DNA of 64,000 bases from Streptacidiphilus sp. PB12-B1b (GCF_014084125.1 NZ_CP048405.1:5952001-6016000), one strand, 5' to 3'. Positions 10,785 through 20,763 are shown, counted from the stretch's first letter. Program-made: numbers and translations. Notes: a model not told the origin generated them from the letters alone.

Positions 10785-10838
10785 CGGCGGGGCCTTGGAG
10801 GTGACGGTGCGGCCCTGGAGGGTGACGGCGGGGCCATG
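10781..10838. repeat. 20-bp tandem repeat, about 2.9 copies, spanning the permease stop codon
   Basis: Units begin GTGACGGCGGGGCCTTGGAG (10781), GTGACGGTGCGGCCCTGGAG (10801) and, after one extra G, GTGACGGCGGGGCCATG (10822). Each copy holds a TGA in the same place as the real stop at 10782-10784. No hairpin is evident, so it looks like a duplicated gene end rather than a terminator. Confidence 0.8.
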
Positions 10839-10987
10839 CCAATAGGATCATCACAATAGGGAAACGCTTTCTCCATAACTCCCGCGCACCGTGTTCGGCG
10901 CCAGGGCCCCGCCTCTAGCATCAGCGCAGTCGGGGGGACGCCCCCTCGCCTGCAGCTCCGATCCATGCCTAGCGGGGACGTACGTTC

Positions 10988-12142
10988 GTGCCACTCAACG
11001 ATTCACCCCGCGACATCGCCGTCGTCTTCGGGACGCGGCCGGAGATCATCAAGCTCGCCGGGATCATCACCGAGCTCGACGACCGCGCCCGGATCGTCCA
11101 CACCGGGCAGCACTACGACAACGCCCTCTCCAGCGCCTTCTTCGCCAACTTCGGCCTGCCCCAGCCGCACCTGCTGCTGGACGGCGCCACCGGCCCCTGG
11201 GGCCGCGGCCACCAGGTCGGCACCCTGATCGCCGAGCTCACCCGGGAGTTCACCCTGGCGCCGCCGCGCGCGGTCATCGTCCAGGGCGACACCAACAGCA
11301 CCTCGGCCGGGGCGCAGGCGGCCCACTACTGCGGCATCCCGGTGGTCCACGTCGAGGCCGGGCTGCGCTCGCGCGACCGCTCCATGCCGGAGGAGATCAA
11401 CCGCCAGGTCGTCGGCGTCATCGCCGACATCCACTGCGCGGCCACCCCCGAGGCGGCCGACAACCTGCTGGCCGAGGGCGTCGCCCCGGAACGGATCAGG
11501 ATCACCGGCAACACCGTGGTCGAGGCCACCCTGCGCTCGCTCCCCCGCCCGGAGGCCGTGGACGCGCTGCTGGCCCGGCTGGACATCCCGGACGCCTTCG
11601 TCCTGGCCACCTTCCACCGGCCGGAGAACTCCGACGACCCGGTCCGGCTGGCCGCCGTCCTGGAGTCGCTGGCCGGCCTCGGACTGCCCGCCGTGGTGCC
11701 GCTGCACCCGCGCACCCGGGCCAAGATCAAGGAGTTCGGCCTGGAGCCGGCCGCCGAGCGGCTGTTGCTGGTGGAGCCGGTGGACCACCCGACCTTCCTC
11801 GCCCTGGCCGGCCGGGCCCGGCTGCTGGTCTCCGACTCCGGCGGCGTCCAGGAGGAGACCACCGTGCTGAAGAAGCCGCTGCTGGTGGTGCGCACCAGCA
11901 CCGAGCGGCCCGAGGCCGTCCGCGCGGGCTTCGCCCACCTGGTCGAGCCCGGCCGCGAGCTGCTCACCACCGCGCGCCGCCTGCTCGCCGACGCCGGGCT
12001 CGGCGACCGGCTGGCCGCGACCGCCTCCCCCTACGGGGACGGCACCGCCTCGGTCCGGATCAGCGCCATCGCCCGGGCGCTGGCCGACGGAGCGCCCGTA
12101 CCGGAACCGCTGCCCCAGCCGCTGTCGGCCACCGGCAGCTGA
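10988..12142 (+). CDS. UDP-N-acetylglucosamine 2-epimerase (non-hydrolysing, WecB-like)
   Basis: 384 aa. Motifs of the family are FGTRPEIIK near the N-terminus, HTGQHYDN, QGDTNSTSAGA, HVEAGLRSRDRSMPEEINR and LLVSDSGGVQEE. The enzyme interconverts UDP-GlcNAc and UDP-ManNAc, feeding cell-surface polysaccharide synthesis. Start is a GTG at 10988. Downstream follow a tiny LAXTG-type peptide and a membrane glycosyltransferase, so a surface-glycan role is likely. Its exact polymer is unknown. Confidence 0.9.
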   Translation: MPLNDSPRDIAVVFGTRPEIIKLAGIITELDDRARIVHTGQHYDNALSSAFFANFGLPQPHLLLDGATGPWGRGHQVGTLIAELTREFTLAPPRAVIVQGDTNSTSAGAQAAHYCGIPVVHVEAGLRSRDRSMPEEINRQVVGVIADIHCAATPEAADNLLAEGVAPERIRITGNTVVEATLRSLPRPEAVDALLARLDIPDAFVLATFHRPENSDDPVRLAAVLESLAGLGLPAVVPLHPRTRAKIKEFGLEPAAERLLLVEPVDHPTFLALAGRARLLVSDSGGVQEETTVLKKPLLVVRTSTERPEAVRAGFAHLVEPGRELLTTARRLLADAGLGDRLAATASPYGDGTASVRISAIARALADGAPVPEPLPQPLSATGS

Positions 12143-12178
12143 ACCACACCCCCCACCAGATGAACTGAGAGGAGCACC

Positions 12179-12355
12179 ATGTACGGAACCGCAGGCAAGG
12201 GTGCCGTCGGCGCAGGCGCAGTCCTCGGCGGCGCGCAGCTCGCCGACACCGGCTTCGGACTGCCCGGCGTCGCCATCACCGTGCTGGCCGTGGGCCTGGT
12301 CCTGGCCGGACTGCTGATGATGCGTTCGGCCCGGGTCGCCCGCGCCAAGCGCTGA
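12179..12355 (+). CDS. 58-aa peptide with LADTG sortase-type sorting signal
   Basis: The frame opens at ATG 12179 after GAGAGGAGCACC, a strong ribosome site, and ends TGA at 12355. It starts MYGTAGKGAVGAGAVLGGAQ, then LADTG at residues 21-25, a hydrophobic stretch (residues about 28-48) and a basic tail RSARVARAKR. That order is a cell-wall sorting signal; LAXTG is the form recognised by class E sortases, as in chaplins. There is almost no mature region before the motif and no classical signal peptide. It may be an orphan anchor for glycan or a small membrane peptide; function unknown. Confidence 0.75.
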   Translation: MYGTAGKGAVGAGAVLGGAQLADTGFGLPGVAITVLAVGLVLAGLLMMRSARVARAKR

Positions 12356-12368
12356 CCGCGCCCGCAGC

Positions 12369-12392
12369 ACCCGCGCACCCGCGCACCCGCGC
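12369..12392. repeat. 8-bp tandem repeat, three perfect copies of ACCCGCGC
   Basis: Three adjacent copies at 12369-12376, 12377-12384 and 12385-12392 lie just before the hairpin at 12396. Probably slippage in noncoding DNA. Confidence 0.8.
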
Positions 12393-12395
12393 ACC

Positions 12396-12423
12396 GGGCC
12401 CGACCGCACTGGCGGTCGGGCCC
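12396..12423 (+). terminator. Terminator hairpin after the LADTG peptide gene
   Basis: A perfect 12-bp stem (GGGCCCGACCGC with GCGGTCGGGCCC) closes a 4-base ACTG loop. No U-run follows, which is usual for terminators in high-GC actinobacteria. Confidence 0.75.
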
Positions 12424-12509
12424 ACCGCTCCCCCAGGCCCGCCCCGGCGGCGCCCGCGGCGTTCCGCACCACCCCCACCCGCCGGAACCTGATCTGGAAG
12501 TACCAGCCC

Positions 12510-13889
12510 ATGACCGCCCCCGCCTCCTCCGGCCTGCTCTCCCTGGTCTCCCAGATCACTCTGGTCCTCAGCTTCCTCTTCCCGCTGTACCTGGTCGGCC
12601 TGGTGCTCCCGCTGCTGGTGCGCCGCAGCCGCCGACCCGGCCGGGCGAGCGACTACGACTGGCACCTCTTCGTCCCCTGCCGCGACGAGGAGGCCGTCAT
12701 CGGCCAGACCCTGGAGTACCTGCGCGCCGCCTGCCCGACCGCGCACATCTGGGTGATCGACGACGACTCCGACGACGCCACCGGCGACATCGTCCGCTGG
12801 GCCGCGCAGCGCGACCACGGCATCCACCTGGTGCAGCGCCGCCGCCCGGAGGCCCGGCAGGGCAAGGGCGAGGCCCTGAACGCCGCCTACCGGATGCTCA
12901 ACGCCTGGCTCCCGCCCGGCGCCGACCGGGCCCGCACCATCGTCGGCGTGTTCGACGCCGACGGCCGCCCCGAGCCCGGCTGCCTCGACCACGTCGCCGC
13001 CCGGCGCTTCCTGGGCCGCCCCGAGGTCGGCGGGGTGCAGATCGAGGTGCGGATGATGAACCGGGTCGAGCACCGCCCGCACCCCGACGCCGGACGCCTG
13101 CGCAACCTCTACGCCCGGCTGCTGATACGCATGCAGGACCTGGAGTTCCGCGCCCCGGTGGCCGCGCTCCAGCACGCGCGCAAGACCTCCCGCAGCGTCT
13201 GCCTCGGCGGCAACGGCCAGTTCGCCCGGCTGTGTGCGCTGGACGACCTCACCGCCGCCCGCGGCCGCCCCTGGACCGGCCGGCTGCTGGAGGACTTCGA
13301 GCTGGGCATGCACCTGCTGCTGGCCGGCTGGATCAACAGCTTCTGCGCCGACACCTACGTCGAGCAGGAGGCGCTGTTCGACACCAAGCGCTTCCTCACC
13401 CAGCGCACCCGCTGGGCCCAGGGCGTGATGCAGTGCCTGCGCTACATCGGCTCGGTCTGGCGCTCCGACCTCATCCCCAACCTCGGCTTCCTGGAGCTGA
13501 CCTTCTTCCTGGTCCAGCCCTGGCTGCAGCTGCTGGGCGCACTGCTGTACCCGATCCCGATGATCGCCCTGCTCACCTCGTACGCCCGGCACCCCGGCAC
13601 GGCCGCCACGTACCTCGCCTCCGGCGGCTGGCGCGGACTGACGCTCTACGTCGCCATGGCCTTCGGCCAGTTCGTCATCTGGGGCCCGATCTACCGCCGC
13701 AAGTGCGAGCCCGAGAGCGGCTTCTGGCGCGCCCTGGGCTGGGGCTTCGTCTACCCGGTCTACCTGTTCTCGCTGTACGTGGTCTCCTGGCGCGCGGTCG
13801 GCCGCATCGTCATGGGCCGCAACGGCTGGGCCAAGACCCGCCGCAACGCGGAACGCGCGGTCACCGGCCCGGTCGCCAAGGAGGCCTGA
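12510..13889 (+). CDS. Membrane-bound processive family 2 glycosyltransferase
   Basis: 459 aa. One N-terminal membrane segment (residues about 10-37) precedes a GT2 domain with DDDSDDA, the FDADG metal-binding motif, a later LLEDFELG and the QRTRWAQG motif (QxxRW) typical of processive enzymes such as cellulose, chitin or hyaluronan synthases. Three to four further membrane segments follow from about residue 325 on. It likely makes or extrudes a surface polysaccharide. Its neighbours, a UDP-GlcNAc epimerase and an anchor peptide, fit this. Which sugar is used cannot be seen. Confidence 0.88.
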   Translation: MTAPASSGLLSLVSQITLVLSFLFPLYLVGLVLPLLVRRSRRPGRASDYDWHLFVPCRDEEAVIGQTLEYLRAACPTAHIWVIDDDSDDATGDIVRWAAQRDHGIHLVQRRRPEARQGKGEALNAAYRMLNAWLPPGADRARTIVGVFDADGRPEPGCLDHVAARRFLGRPEVGGVQIEVRMMNRVEHRPHPDAGRLRNLYARLLIRMQDLEFRAPVAALQHARKTSRSVCLGGNGQFARLCALDDLTAARGRPWTGRLLEDFELGMHLLLAGWINSFCADTYVEQEALFDTKRFLTQRTRWAQGVMQCLRYIGSVWRSDLIPNLGFLELTFFLVQPWLQLLGALLYPIPMIALLTSYARHPGTAATYLASGGWRGLTLYVAMAFGQFVIWGPIYRRKCEPESGFWRALGWGFVYPVYLFSLYVVSWRAVGRIVMGRNGWAKTRRNAERAVTGPVAKEA

Positions 13890-13978
13890 CCGGCGGAGCG
13901 GGGACGCGCGGCGCGGGCCCGGGGCGGCCCGGTTCGCGCCCGGTCGGACCCTGGGCGAAGATCCGTAACCGGGCAATC

Positions 13979-13990
13979 TACGATGATTCG
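13979..13990 (+). promoter_or_regulatory. Possible -10 box giving a leaderless ctaA message
   Basis: TACGAT at 13979-13984 ends six bases before the GTG start of ctaA at 13991, and no ribosome site precedes that GTG. A -10 at this distance would start RNA at or next to the start codon. The -35 is poor. Confidence 0.4.
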
Positions 13991-14959
13991 GTGCGTACTC
14001 CCTTCTCCCTCCTCGCCGAGCGGGTCACCGTCCCCGACCGGGTGATCCGCTGGACCGCCCTCGCCACCCTGGTGGCCAGCGTGCTCATCGTGGTCACCGG
14101 CGGCGCGGTCCGGCTCACCAGCTCCGGCCTGGGCTGCCCCACCTGGCCCACCTGCACCGGCGGCGACCTCGCGCCCACGGCGGCCATGGGGATCCACGGG
14201 ATCATCGAGTTCACCAACCGGATGCTCACCGACGTCGTCTGCGTGGTGGTCGGCCTGGCCATCATCGCCGCTCGCTGCGGCAGCCCCTGGCGGCGCAGCG
14301 TCTCCCGGCTCGGCTGGGCCCAGTTCTGGATCATCGTCGTGGACGCCGTGCTCGGCGGCATCACCGTGCTCACCCACCTGAACCCGTTCGTGGTGGCCGT
14401 GCACTTCCTCACCTCGATGCTGCTGATCCTCACCGCGCTGGCGATGTGGCAGCGCGCCCGCGAGGGCGACGGCGAGCCGGTGCGCACCGTCGGCCGTCCG
14501 ATCCAGCACCTGTCCCGGCTGACCATCGCGGTCACCGCGCTGCTGATCGTGGCCGGCACCCTGGCCACCGGCACCGGCCCGCACTCCGGCGACGGCACCG
14601 CGGTCAAGCGGATGCCCTTCGACTGGGAGAAGGTCACCCAGTTCCACGCCGACTTCGCCATGGTCACCATCGGCCTCGCGCTGGCCATGGTCTTCGTCCT
14701 GCTGGCCGTGGACGCCCCGCACCAACCGCGCAGGCGCGCCCGGGAGTTCCTGGTGGTGCTGCTGGCCCAGGCCGTCATCGGCTTCGTCCAGTACTTCACC
14801 CACCTGCCAGAACTCGTCGTCGGCGTCCACCTGCTGGGCGCGGCCCTGGTCTGGGTCGCGGTGCTGCGACTGCACCTGTCGCTGCGCACCCGCCCCGAGC
14901 CCGGCGCCCTCACCCGCCCGCCCGGCATCGAGACCATGGCCGACCTGGCCGCCGTCTGA
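13991..14959 (+). CDS. ctaA: Heme A synthase (CtaA)
   Basis: 322 aa with about eight membrane helices. Heme-ligand motifs are visible: GIHGIIEFTNRM, VAVHFLTSM, QFHADFAM and VGVHLLGAA, each with one His in a helix. The Cys pair in LGCPTWPTCTGG is the family's extracellular disulfide. It oxidises heme O to heme A for cytochrome aa3 oxidase. CtaB, which makes heme O, is encoded about 1.3 kb away on the other strand. Start is GTG at 13991. Confidence 0.93.
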   Translation: MRTPFSLLAERVTVPDRVIRWTALATLVASVLIVVTGGAVRLTSSGLGCPTWPTCTGGDLAPTAAMGIHGIIEFTNRMLTDVVCVVVGLAIIAARCGSPWRRSVSRLGWAQFWIIVVDAVLGGITVLTHLNPFVVAVHFLTSMLLILTALAMWQRAREGDGEPVRTVGRPIQHLSRLTIAVTALLIVAGTLATGTGPHSGDGTAVKRMPFDWEKVTQFHADFAMVTIGLALAMVFVLLAVDAPHQPRRRAREFLVVLLAQAVIGFVQYFTHLPELVVGVHLLGAALVWVAVLRLHLSLRTRPEPGALTRPPGIETMADLAAV

Positions 14960-15015
14960 CCGCGCCCGCCTGCGCCCCGGCGGGCGGTCGAACCGCTGTG
15001 CCATCATGGTCCGCC

Positions 15016-15687
15016 ATGAGCACCCTGACGGAGGAGCAGGTCAACGAGCGGGAGACCGGGCGGCTGTTCGGGCTGTCCGACGGCGTGTTCGCCATCGCCA
15101 TGACCCTGCTCGCGCTGGACCTCCAGGTGCCGGACCTCCCGAGCGGGCACGCGAGCGACCACGCACTGACCAAGGCCCTGCTCGCCCTGGGCCCGCGCTA
15201 CCTGGCCTTCGGGCTCAGCTTCTACGTGATCGCCGGTTACTGGCGCCGCCACAACGCGGAGATGCGCACCGTCCACGCCGGCCACCCGGCCCTGCTGGCA
15301 CGCACCATCCCGCTCCTGCTGCTGGTGTGCACGCTCCCGTTCGCCACCGGCCTGCTCGGCAGGTACGGCTCGCAGGACGGCATCGCCATCGCCGTCTACG
15401 CCGGGGTCAACATCCTCGCCACGGTCTCCCTGCTGCTGATCCGCCACGAGGCCCGGCTCCGCGGCCTCTCCCGCGACGCCCGCCCCCACCCGAGCGAGCT
15501 GGAGATCTGGTTCGACCTCGTCGCACTCGTCCTGGCCGTGCCCTCGGGCTACCTCTTCCCCCGCCACGGCATCGTGGTCCTGGTCGTCCTGATGGTCATC
15601 AGCGGCATCGCCGGCGCCCTAACCACCCGCCACCGCACCACCCCCACCACCGACGCACCCGAAACCGTCCCCGCCCCGGCCGCCTGA
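15016..15687 (+). CDS. TMEM175-family membrane protein (DUF1211), putative K+ channel
   Basis: 223 aa. Residues about 16-30 hold RLFGLSDGVFAIAMT, the TMEM175 signature FSDGVFAIA-like motif on the first membrane helix. Six hydrophobic segments are visible overall, including YLAFGLSFYVIAGYWR, TIPLLLLVCTLPFATGL and GIVVLVVLMVISG. Bacterial TMEM175 proteins form tetrameric potassium-leak channels. The start ATG at 15016 avoids overlap with ctaA. The tail is Thr/Pro-rich. Confidence 0.85.
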   Translation: MSTLTEEQVNERETGRLFGLSDGVFAIAMTLLALDLQVPDLPSGHASDHALTKALLALGPRYLAFGLSFYVIAGYWRRHNAEMRTVHAGHPALLARTIPLLLLVCTLPFATGLLGRYGSQDGIAIAVYAGVNILATVSLLLIRHEARLRGLSRDARPHPSELEIWFDLVALVLAVPSGYLFPRHGIVVLVVLMVISGIAGALTTRHRTTPTTDAPETVPAPAA

Positions 15688-15759
15688 CCCTCCCGGGCAA
15701 CTTCCCATCCCCTGGGCGGACTTGCGGCTGCCTTCGGCCGGCTCCGGGCGGGGTGGGGG

Positions 15760-16128
15760 TCAGGCGGCGGGGGTGTGGGGCTGGGTGCCGCCGAGTTGGA
15801 GGCCGGCCATGCGCTGCCACTCGTAGGGGCTGGTGCGGACCTTGAGGGCGAGGTCGCCGTCGAAGGCGTCGTGCAGGGTGATGCCGGAGAGTTCGGCCGC
15901 GCGGGTGGCGACGGCGGGGGTGGGGGCGACCTGGTCGCCCCAGGCGCCGTCCGCGCCGACCAGGACGATGCGGGTGGAGATCCGGCCCACGTACTCCACC
16001 ACGCCGTCGGCGCTGCCGCCGTGCGCGGCGGCGAAGGCGCGGATGTGCTTGGCGATGCGCTTGGCGCGGCGCTCGTCGCTCGCGGAGGCGGACGAGGCGG
16101 CCGGGGCGGTGGGGGTCTCTTCGCTCAT
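15760..16128 (-). CDS. Conserved small actinobacterial protein of unknown function
   Basis: 122 aa. A Ser/Ala/Thr-rich leader is followed by ERRAKRIAKHIRAFAAAHGG and a C-terminal domain with VEYVGRISTRIVLVGADGAWGDQV, and it ends TSPYEWQRMAGLQLGG. No membrane segment. It sits between the TMEM175 gene and ctaB, transcribed with ctaB but separated from it by a strong hairpin. I do not know a function. Confidence 0.7.
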   Translation of the reverse strand: MSEETPTAPAASSASASDERRAKRIAKHIRAFAAAHGGSADGVVEYVGRISTRIVLVGADGAWGDQVAPTPAVATRAAELSGITLHDAFDGDLALKVRTSPYEWQRMAGLQLGGTQPHTPAA

Positions 16129-16166
16129 GCCGCTGATGCTACCGAGCGGTAGCCCGGTTGACGACA

Positions 16167-16200
16167 GCGACCCGGTGTGCTGCGTGGCACACCGGGTCGC
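16167..16200 (-). terminator. Terminator hairpin downstream of ctaB
   Basis: A perfect 14-bp stem (GCGACCCGGTGTGC with GCACACCGGGTCGC) closes a 6-base loop, 17 bases past the ctaB stop. It separates ctaB from the following small gene. Confidence 0.85.
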
Positions 16201-16216
16201 AGAGAGCGGCAGAGGG

Positions 16217-17158
16217 CTACTTGAGGAAGGGGTCGATGGCGATCTCGACGAACAGCAGCGTCAGGTAGGTGATCGACCAGTGGAACAGCCGCATCTCCTT
16301 GAGCTTGGCGCCGACCACCCCGGCCTTGGCGCGCGCCAGCAGCCCGTGCGCCTCCTTGAGCCAGAGCGCGCCCAGCGCCACCGCCGCGACCGGGTACAGC
16401 CAGCTGGTGTGGCCCAGTGGCCACAGCGCCAGCGACACCGCGACCATCACCCAGCTGTAGACCACGATCTGCTTGGCCACGGCCTCGTTGGTGGCGACCA
16501 CCGGCAGCATCGGGACGCCGGCGTTGATGTAGTCGTCCTTGACCTTCATCGACAGCGGCCAGTAGTGCGGCGGCGTCCAGAAGAAGATGACCAGGAACAG
16601 CACCACCGGCGCCCAGGACAGCGAGTTGGTGACGGCGGCCCAGCCGACGAACACCGGCATGCAGCCGGCGATCCCGCCCCAGACGATGTTCTGCGCGGTG
16701 CGGCGCTTGAGGCCCAGGGTGTAGACGAAGACGTAGAACAGCAGGGCGCTGAGCGCCAGCAGCGACGACAGCGGGTTGACCAGCAGCCAGAGCCAGACGG
16801 TCGAGCCGACCGCCAGCGAGATGCCGAAGACCAGGCACTCGCGCGGCGACACCATGCCGGTGACCAGCGGGCGCTGCTCGGTGCGGTGCATGAGCGCGTC
16901 GATGTCGCGGTCGATGTACATGTTGAGGGCGTTGGCGCCACCGGCCGACAGGTAGCCGCCGAACACGACCTCCAGCACCAGCAGCAGGTTCGGCACCCCG
17001 TGCTGGGCCAGGAACATCACCGGGACGGTGGTGATGAGCAGCAGCTCGATGATCCGCGGTTTGGTCAGTGCGACGAACGCCCCGGCACGGGCCGCAAACG
17101 GCCGGTGCCCGGGGTTCGCCTTGACCAGCCCGGCTGGGCGGGATTCGACGGCGGTCAC
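16217..17158 (-). CDS. ctaB: Protoheme IX farnesyltransferase (heme O synthase)
   Basis: 313 aa, UbiA prenyltransferase superfamily. Aspartate-rich motifs for farnesyl diphosphate are [18 protein letters not shown] and [14 protein letters not shown]. Seven to nine membrane helices. It adds a farnesyl group to heme b; CtaA then converts heme O to heme A. I choose the GTG at 17158 because CCAGGGG lies six bases upstream and the product begins [10 protein letters not shown] as in relatives; the open frame continues 30 codons further. Confidence 0.93.
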   Translation of the reverse strand: MTAVESRPAGLVKANPGHRPFAARAGAFVALTKPRIIELLLITTVPVMFLAQHGVPNLLLVLEVVFGGYLSAGGANALNMYIDRDIDALMHRTEQRPLVTGMVSPRECLVFGISLAVGSTVWLWLLVNPLSSLLALSALLFYVFVYTLGLKRRTAQNIVWGGIAGCMPVFVGWAAVTNSLSWAPVVLFLVIFFWTPPHYWPLSMKVKDDYINAGVPMLPVVATNEAVAKQIVVYSWVMVAVSLALWPLGHTSWLYPVAAVALGALWLKEAHGLLARAKAGVVGAKLKEMRLFHWSITYLTLLFVEIAIDPFLK

Positions 17159-17529
17159 GAACACCCCTGGTTGATGGAGATCCGCAGGCACCGGTCCTGG
17201 CGTTCCCGGGGCGGTCCTGCGCGTACCACGCCACCTTAGACGTTGCATATGTCCGCTCCTGCGCCGGGTCCTGGTTCAGGTAACCGTGTTGCCCCGTTCA
17301 GCGGGCGGACCGCTCGGCGATCCATCAGGCTGGCACCGTGCGTGTGGGTCCTTACGCCTCGGGCAGGTGCTCGGATGTCCGCTGGTTGGGCGGTCGCGGG
17401 GATGAGCGTACGCATGAGCGGTAGGCTCGATCCCGTCAAGCGGGTCAACGCTCTGTGACCAGGTCCGCCACCGTCGACGGTCCCCGGCCACCGGGTCGAA
17501 TGACGAAACGGAAGGAGCCCTGATTCAGG
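17159..17529. other. Divergent intergenic region between ctaB and tkt
   Basis: About 370 bases with no convincing gene. It should hold the promoters for ctaB (leftward) and the tkt-tal-zwf-opcA-pgl operon (rightward). A TAGGCT hexamer at 17422 could be a -10 for tkt, but no good -35 accompanies it. AAGGAG near 17512 is the probable tkt ribosome site. Confidence 0.5.
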
Positions 17530-19605
17530 GTGAGTACGACGCCGAGCACTACCTTTGAGTGGACCGATCTCGACCAGCGGGCGGTGGACACGGTTCGCGT
17601 TCTGGCGGCGGACGCCGTGCAGAAGGTCGGGAACGGCCACCCGGGCACGGCCATGTCGCTGGCCCCGGCCGCGTACCTGTTGTTCCAGCGCTTCCTCCAG
17701 CACGACCCGGCGGACCCCGCGTGGACCGGCCGCGACCGTTTCGTCCTGTCGCCCGGCCACACCAGCCTCACCCTCTACATCCAGCTGTACCTGTCGGGTT
17801 ACGGTCTGACCCTGGCGGATCTGGAGTCCTTCCGCACCTGGGGCTCGCTGACTCCCGGTCACCCCGAGCACGGCCACACCGCCGGCGTCGAGACCACCAC
17901 CGGACCGCTCGGCCAGGGCGTCGGCAACGCGGTCGGCATGGCGATGGCGGCCCGCTACGAGCGCGGCCTGTTCGACCCGGACGCCGCCCCCGGCACCTCC
18001 CCGTTCGACCACACCATCTGGGGCATCTGCTCCGACGGCGACCTGGAGGAGGGCGTCTCCGGTGAGGCGTCCTCGCTGGCCGGCCACCAGAAGCTGGGCA
18101 ACCTGGTCTTCCTCTACGACGACAACCACATCTCGATCGAGGGCGACACCGAGACCGCCTTCTCCGAGGACGTGCTGAAGCGCTACGAGGCGTACGGCTG
18201 GCACGTGCAGCGCATCTCGCAGGCGCCGAGCGGCGACTTCGACCTGGAGCAGCTGCACGCCGCGCTGGCCGCCGCCAAGGCCGAGACCGAGCGTCCCTCG
18301 ATCATCGCCGCCCGCACCATCATCGCCTGGCCCGCGCCGAACGCCCAGGGCACCGAGGAGTCGCACGGCTCCGCGCTGGGCAAGGACGAGGTGGCCGCGA
18401 CCAAGCGGGTGCTGGGCTTCGACCCGGAGAAGTCCTTCCAGGTCGCCGACGAGGTGCTGGCGCACGCCCGCGCGGTGGGCGACCGCGGGCGCGAGGCGCA
18501 CGCCGCGTGGACCAAGCGCTACCAGGACTGGCGGACGGCCAACCCGGCCCGCGCGGCCGAGTTCGACCGCATCGCCTCGGGCGAGCTGCCCGACGGCTGG
18601 GAGAAGGCGCTGCCGGTGTTCGCGGCGGGCAAGGACGTCGCCACCCGCAAGGCGTCCGGCGAGGTGCTCAAGGCGCTCGGCCCGATCGTCCCGGAGCTGT
18701 GGGGCGGCTCGGCCGACCTGGCCGGCTCCAACCTGACGACCATCGACGCGAACTCCTCGTTCCTGCCGACCGGAAACCCGCTGCCGGGCGCCGACCCGTA
18801 CGGCCGGACGATCCACTTCGGCATCCGCGAGCACGCCATGGGCGCGGTCATGAACGGCATCGTGCTGCACGGCAACACCCGCGTCTACGGCGGCACCTTC
18901 CTGACCTTCTCCGACTACATGCGCGGCGCGGTGCGGCTGGCGGCGCTGATGAAGCTGCCGGTCACCTACGTCTGGACGCACGACTCCATCGGCCTGGGCG
19001 AGGACGGCCCCACCCACCAGCCGGTCGAGCACATGGCCGCGCTGCGCGCCATCCCGGGGCTGAACATGGTCCGCCCCGCCGACGCCAACGAGACCGCGAT
19101 CATCTGGGCCGAGGTGCTGCGCCGGCACGCGAGCAAGCCCGCCCCGCACGGCCTGGCGCTGACCCGGCAGAACGTCCCCACCTACGAGGCCAACCCGCTC
19201 GCCGCCAAGGGCGGTTACGTGCTGGCCGAGGCCGAGGGCGGCGCCGCGCAGGTCATCCTCATCGGCACCGGCTCCGAGGTGCAGCTGGCCGTCGAGGCCC
19301 GCGAGACGCTGCAGGCCGCGGGCATCCCAACCCGGGTGGTGTCCATGCCCTGCGTCGAGTGGTTCGAGGAGCAGGACCGCGCCTACCGCGACACGGTGCT
19401 GCCGCCCGCGGTCCGCGCCCGGGTCTCGGTCGAGGCCGGGATCGCGCTGACCTGGTACCGCTACGTCGGCGACGCCGGACGCACCGTCAGCCTGGAGCAC
19501 TTCGGCGCCTCCGCCGACTACCAGACCCTCTACCGGGAGTTCGGCATCACCGCCGAGGCCGTGGTCGCCGCCGCCCACGAGTCCCTCGCCGACGCCAACC
19601 GCTGA
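17530..19605 (+). CDS. tkt: Transketolase
   Basis: 691 aa, full length. The thiamine diphosphate motif is [20 protein letters not shown] ending in the DDN that binds the metal; [19 protein letters not shown] and the pyrimidine-domain segments [14 protein letters not shown] and [18 protein letters not shown] are intact. It shuttles two-carbon ketol units in the non-oxidative pentose-phosphate pathway. First gene of a five-gene pentose-phosphate operon; GTG start at 17530. Confidence 0.96.
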   Translation: MSTTPSTTFEWTDLDQRAVDTVRVLAADAVQKVGNGHPGTAMSLAPAAYLLFQRFLQHDPADPAWTGRDRFVLSPGHTSLTLYIQLYLSGYGLTLADLESFRTWGSLTPGHPEHGHTAGVETTTGPLGQGVGNAVGMAMAARYERGLFDPDAAPGTSPFDHTIWGICSDGDLEEGVSGEASSLAGHQKLGNLVFLYDDNHISIEGDTETAFSEDVLKRYEAYGWHVQRISQAPSGDFDLEQLHAALAAAKAETERPSIIAARTIIAWPAPNAQGTEESHGSALGKDEVAATKRVLGFDPEKSFQVADEVLAHARAVGDRGREAHAAWTKRYQDWRTANPARAAEFDRIASGELPDGWEKALPVFAAGKDVATRKASGEVLKALGPIVPELWGGSADLAGSNLTTIDANSSFLPTGNPLPGADPYGRTIHFGIREHAMGAVMNGIVLHGNTRVYGGTFLTFSDYMRGAVRLAALMKLPVTYVWTHDSIGLGEDGPTHQPVEHMAALRAIPGLNMVRPADANETAIIWAEVLRRHASKPAPHGLALTRQNVPTYEANPLAAKGGYVLAEAEGGAAQVILIGTGSEVQLAVEARETLQAAGIPTRVVSMPCVEWFEEQDRAYRDTVLPPAVRARVSVEAGIALTWYRYVGDAGRTVSLEHFGASADYQTLYREFGITAEAVVAAAHESLADANR

Positions 19606-19636
19606 ACCGCACACATTCCAGAGGAGAAGCACCACC

Positions 19637-20763
19637 ATGACTGACGCTCTGAAGCGCCTCAGCGACGAAGGCGTGGCGATCTGGCTGGACGACCTCAGCC
19701 GCACGCGCCTGACCAGCGGCAATCTTGCCGACCTGGTCCGTGAGAAGCACGTCGTCGGGGTCACCACCAACCCGACCATCTTCCAGAAGGCCATCGGCGG
19801 CAGCAGTGACGCCTATGACCAGCAGCTGCGCGACCTCGCCGTGCGCGGCGTCACCGTGGACGAGGCGGTGCGGATGATGACCGCCGCCGACGTCCGCGAG
19901 GCCGCCGACGTGCTGCGCCCGGTCTACGACGCCAGCAACGGCCGCGACGGCCGGGTCTCCATCGAGGTGGACCCGCGGCTGGCGCACCACACCGAGGCGA
20001 CCATCGCCGAGGCCCGCCAGCTGGCCTGGCTGGTGGACCGCCCGAACACCCTGATCAAGATCCCGGCGACCAAGGCCGGGCTGCCCGCCATCGCCACCGT
20101 CATCGGCGAGGGCATCAGCGTCAACGTCACGCTGATCTTCTCGCTGGAGCGGTACCGGGGCGTGATGGACGCCTTCCTGACCGGTCTGGAGCGCGCCCAG
20201 GCGGCCGGCCACGACCTGTCCCAGATCGAGTCGGTCGCCTCCTTCTTCGTGTCCCGGGTGGACACCGAGATCGACAAGCGGCTGGACAAGATCGACAGCG
20301 ACGCCGCCCGGGCCGCCAAGGGCAAGGCCGCCGTGGCCAACGCCCGGCTGGCGTACGAGGCGTACGAGGCGGTCTTCAGCTCGGACCGGTGGAAGGCGCT
20401 GCAGGCCGCCGGCGCCAAGCCGCAGCGCCCGCTGTGGGCCTCGACCGGCGTCAAGGACCCGGCGTACGACGACACCATGTACGTGGTGGAGCTGGTCGCC
20501 CCCGGCACCGTCAACACCATGCCCGAGGCCACCCTGGACGCCGTCGCCGACCACGGCGTGGTCCGCGGCGACACGGTCAAGGGCAGCTACGCGGAAGCCA
20601 AGGCCGAGCTGGACGCCCTGGCCGCTCTCGGCATCTCCTACGACGACGTCGTCCAGCTGCTGGAGGACGAGGGCGTGGAGAAGTTCGAGGCGTCCTGGAA
20701 GGAGCTGCTCGACACGGTCTCCGCCTCCCTGCAGAAGTTCACCGTGAAGGGGGGCTCAGCCAA

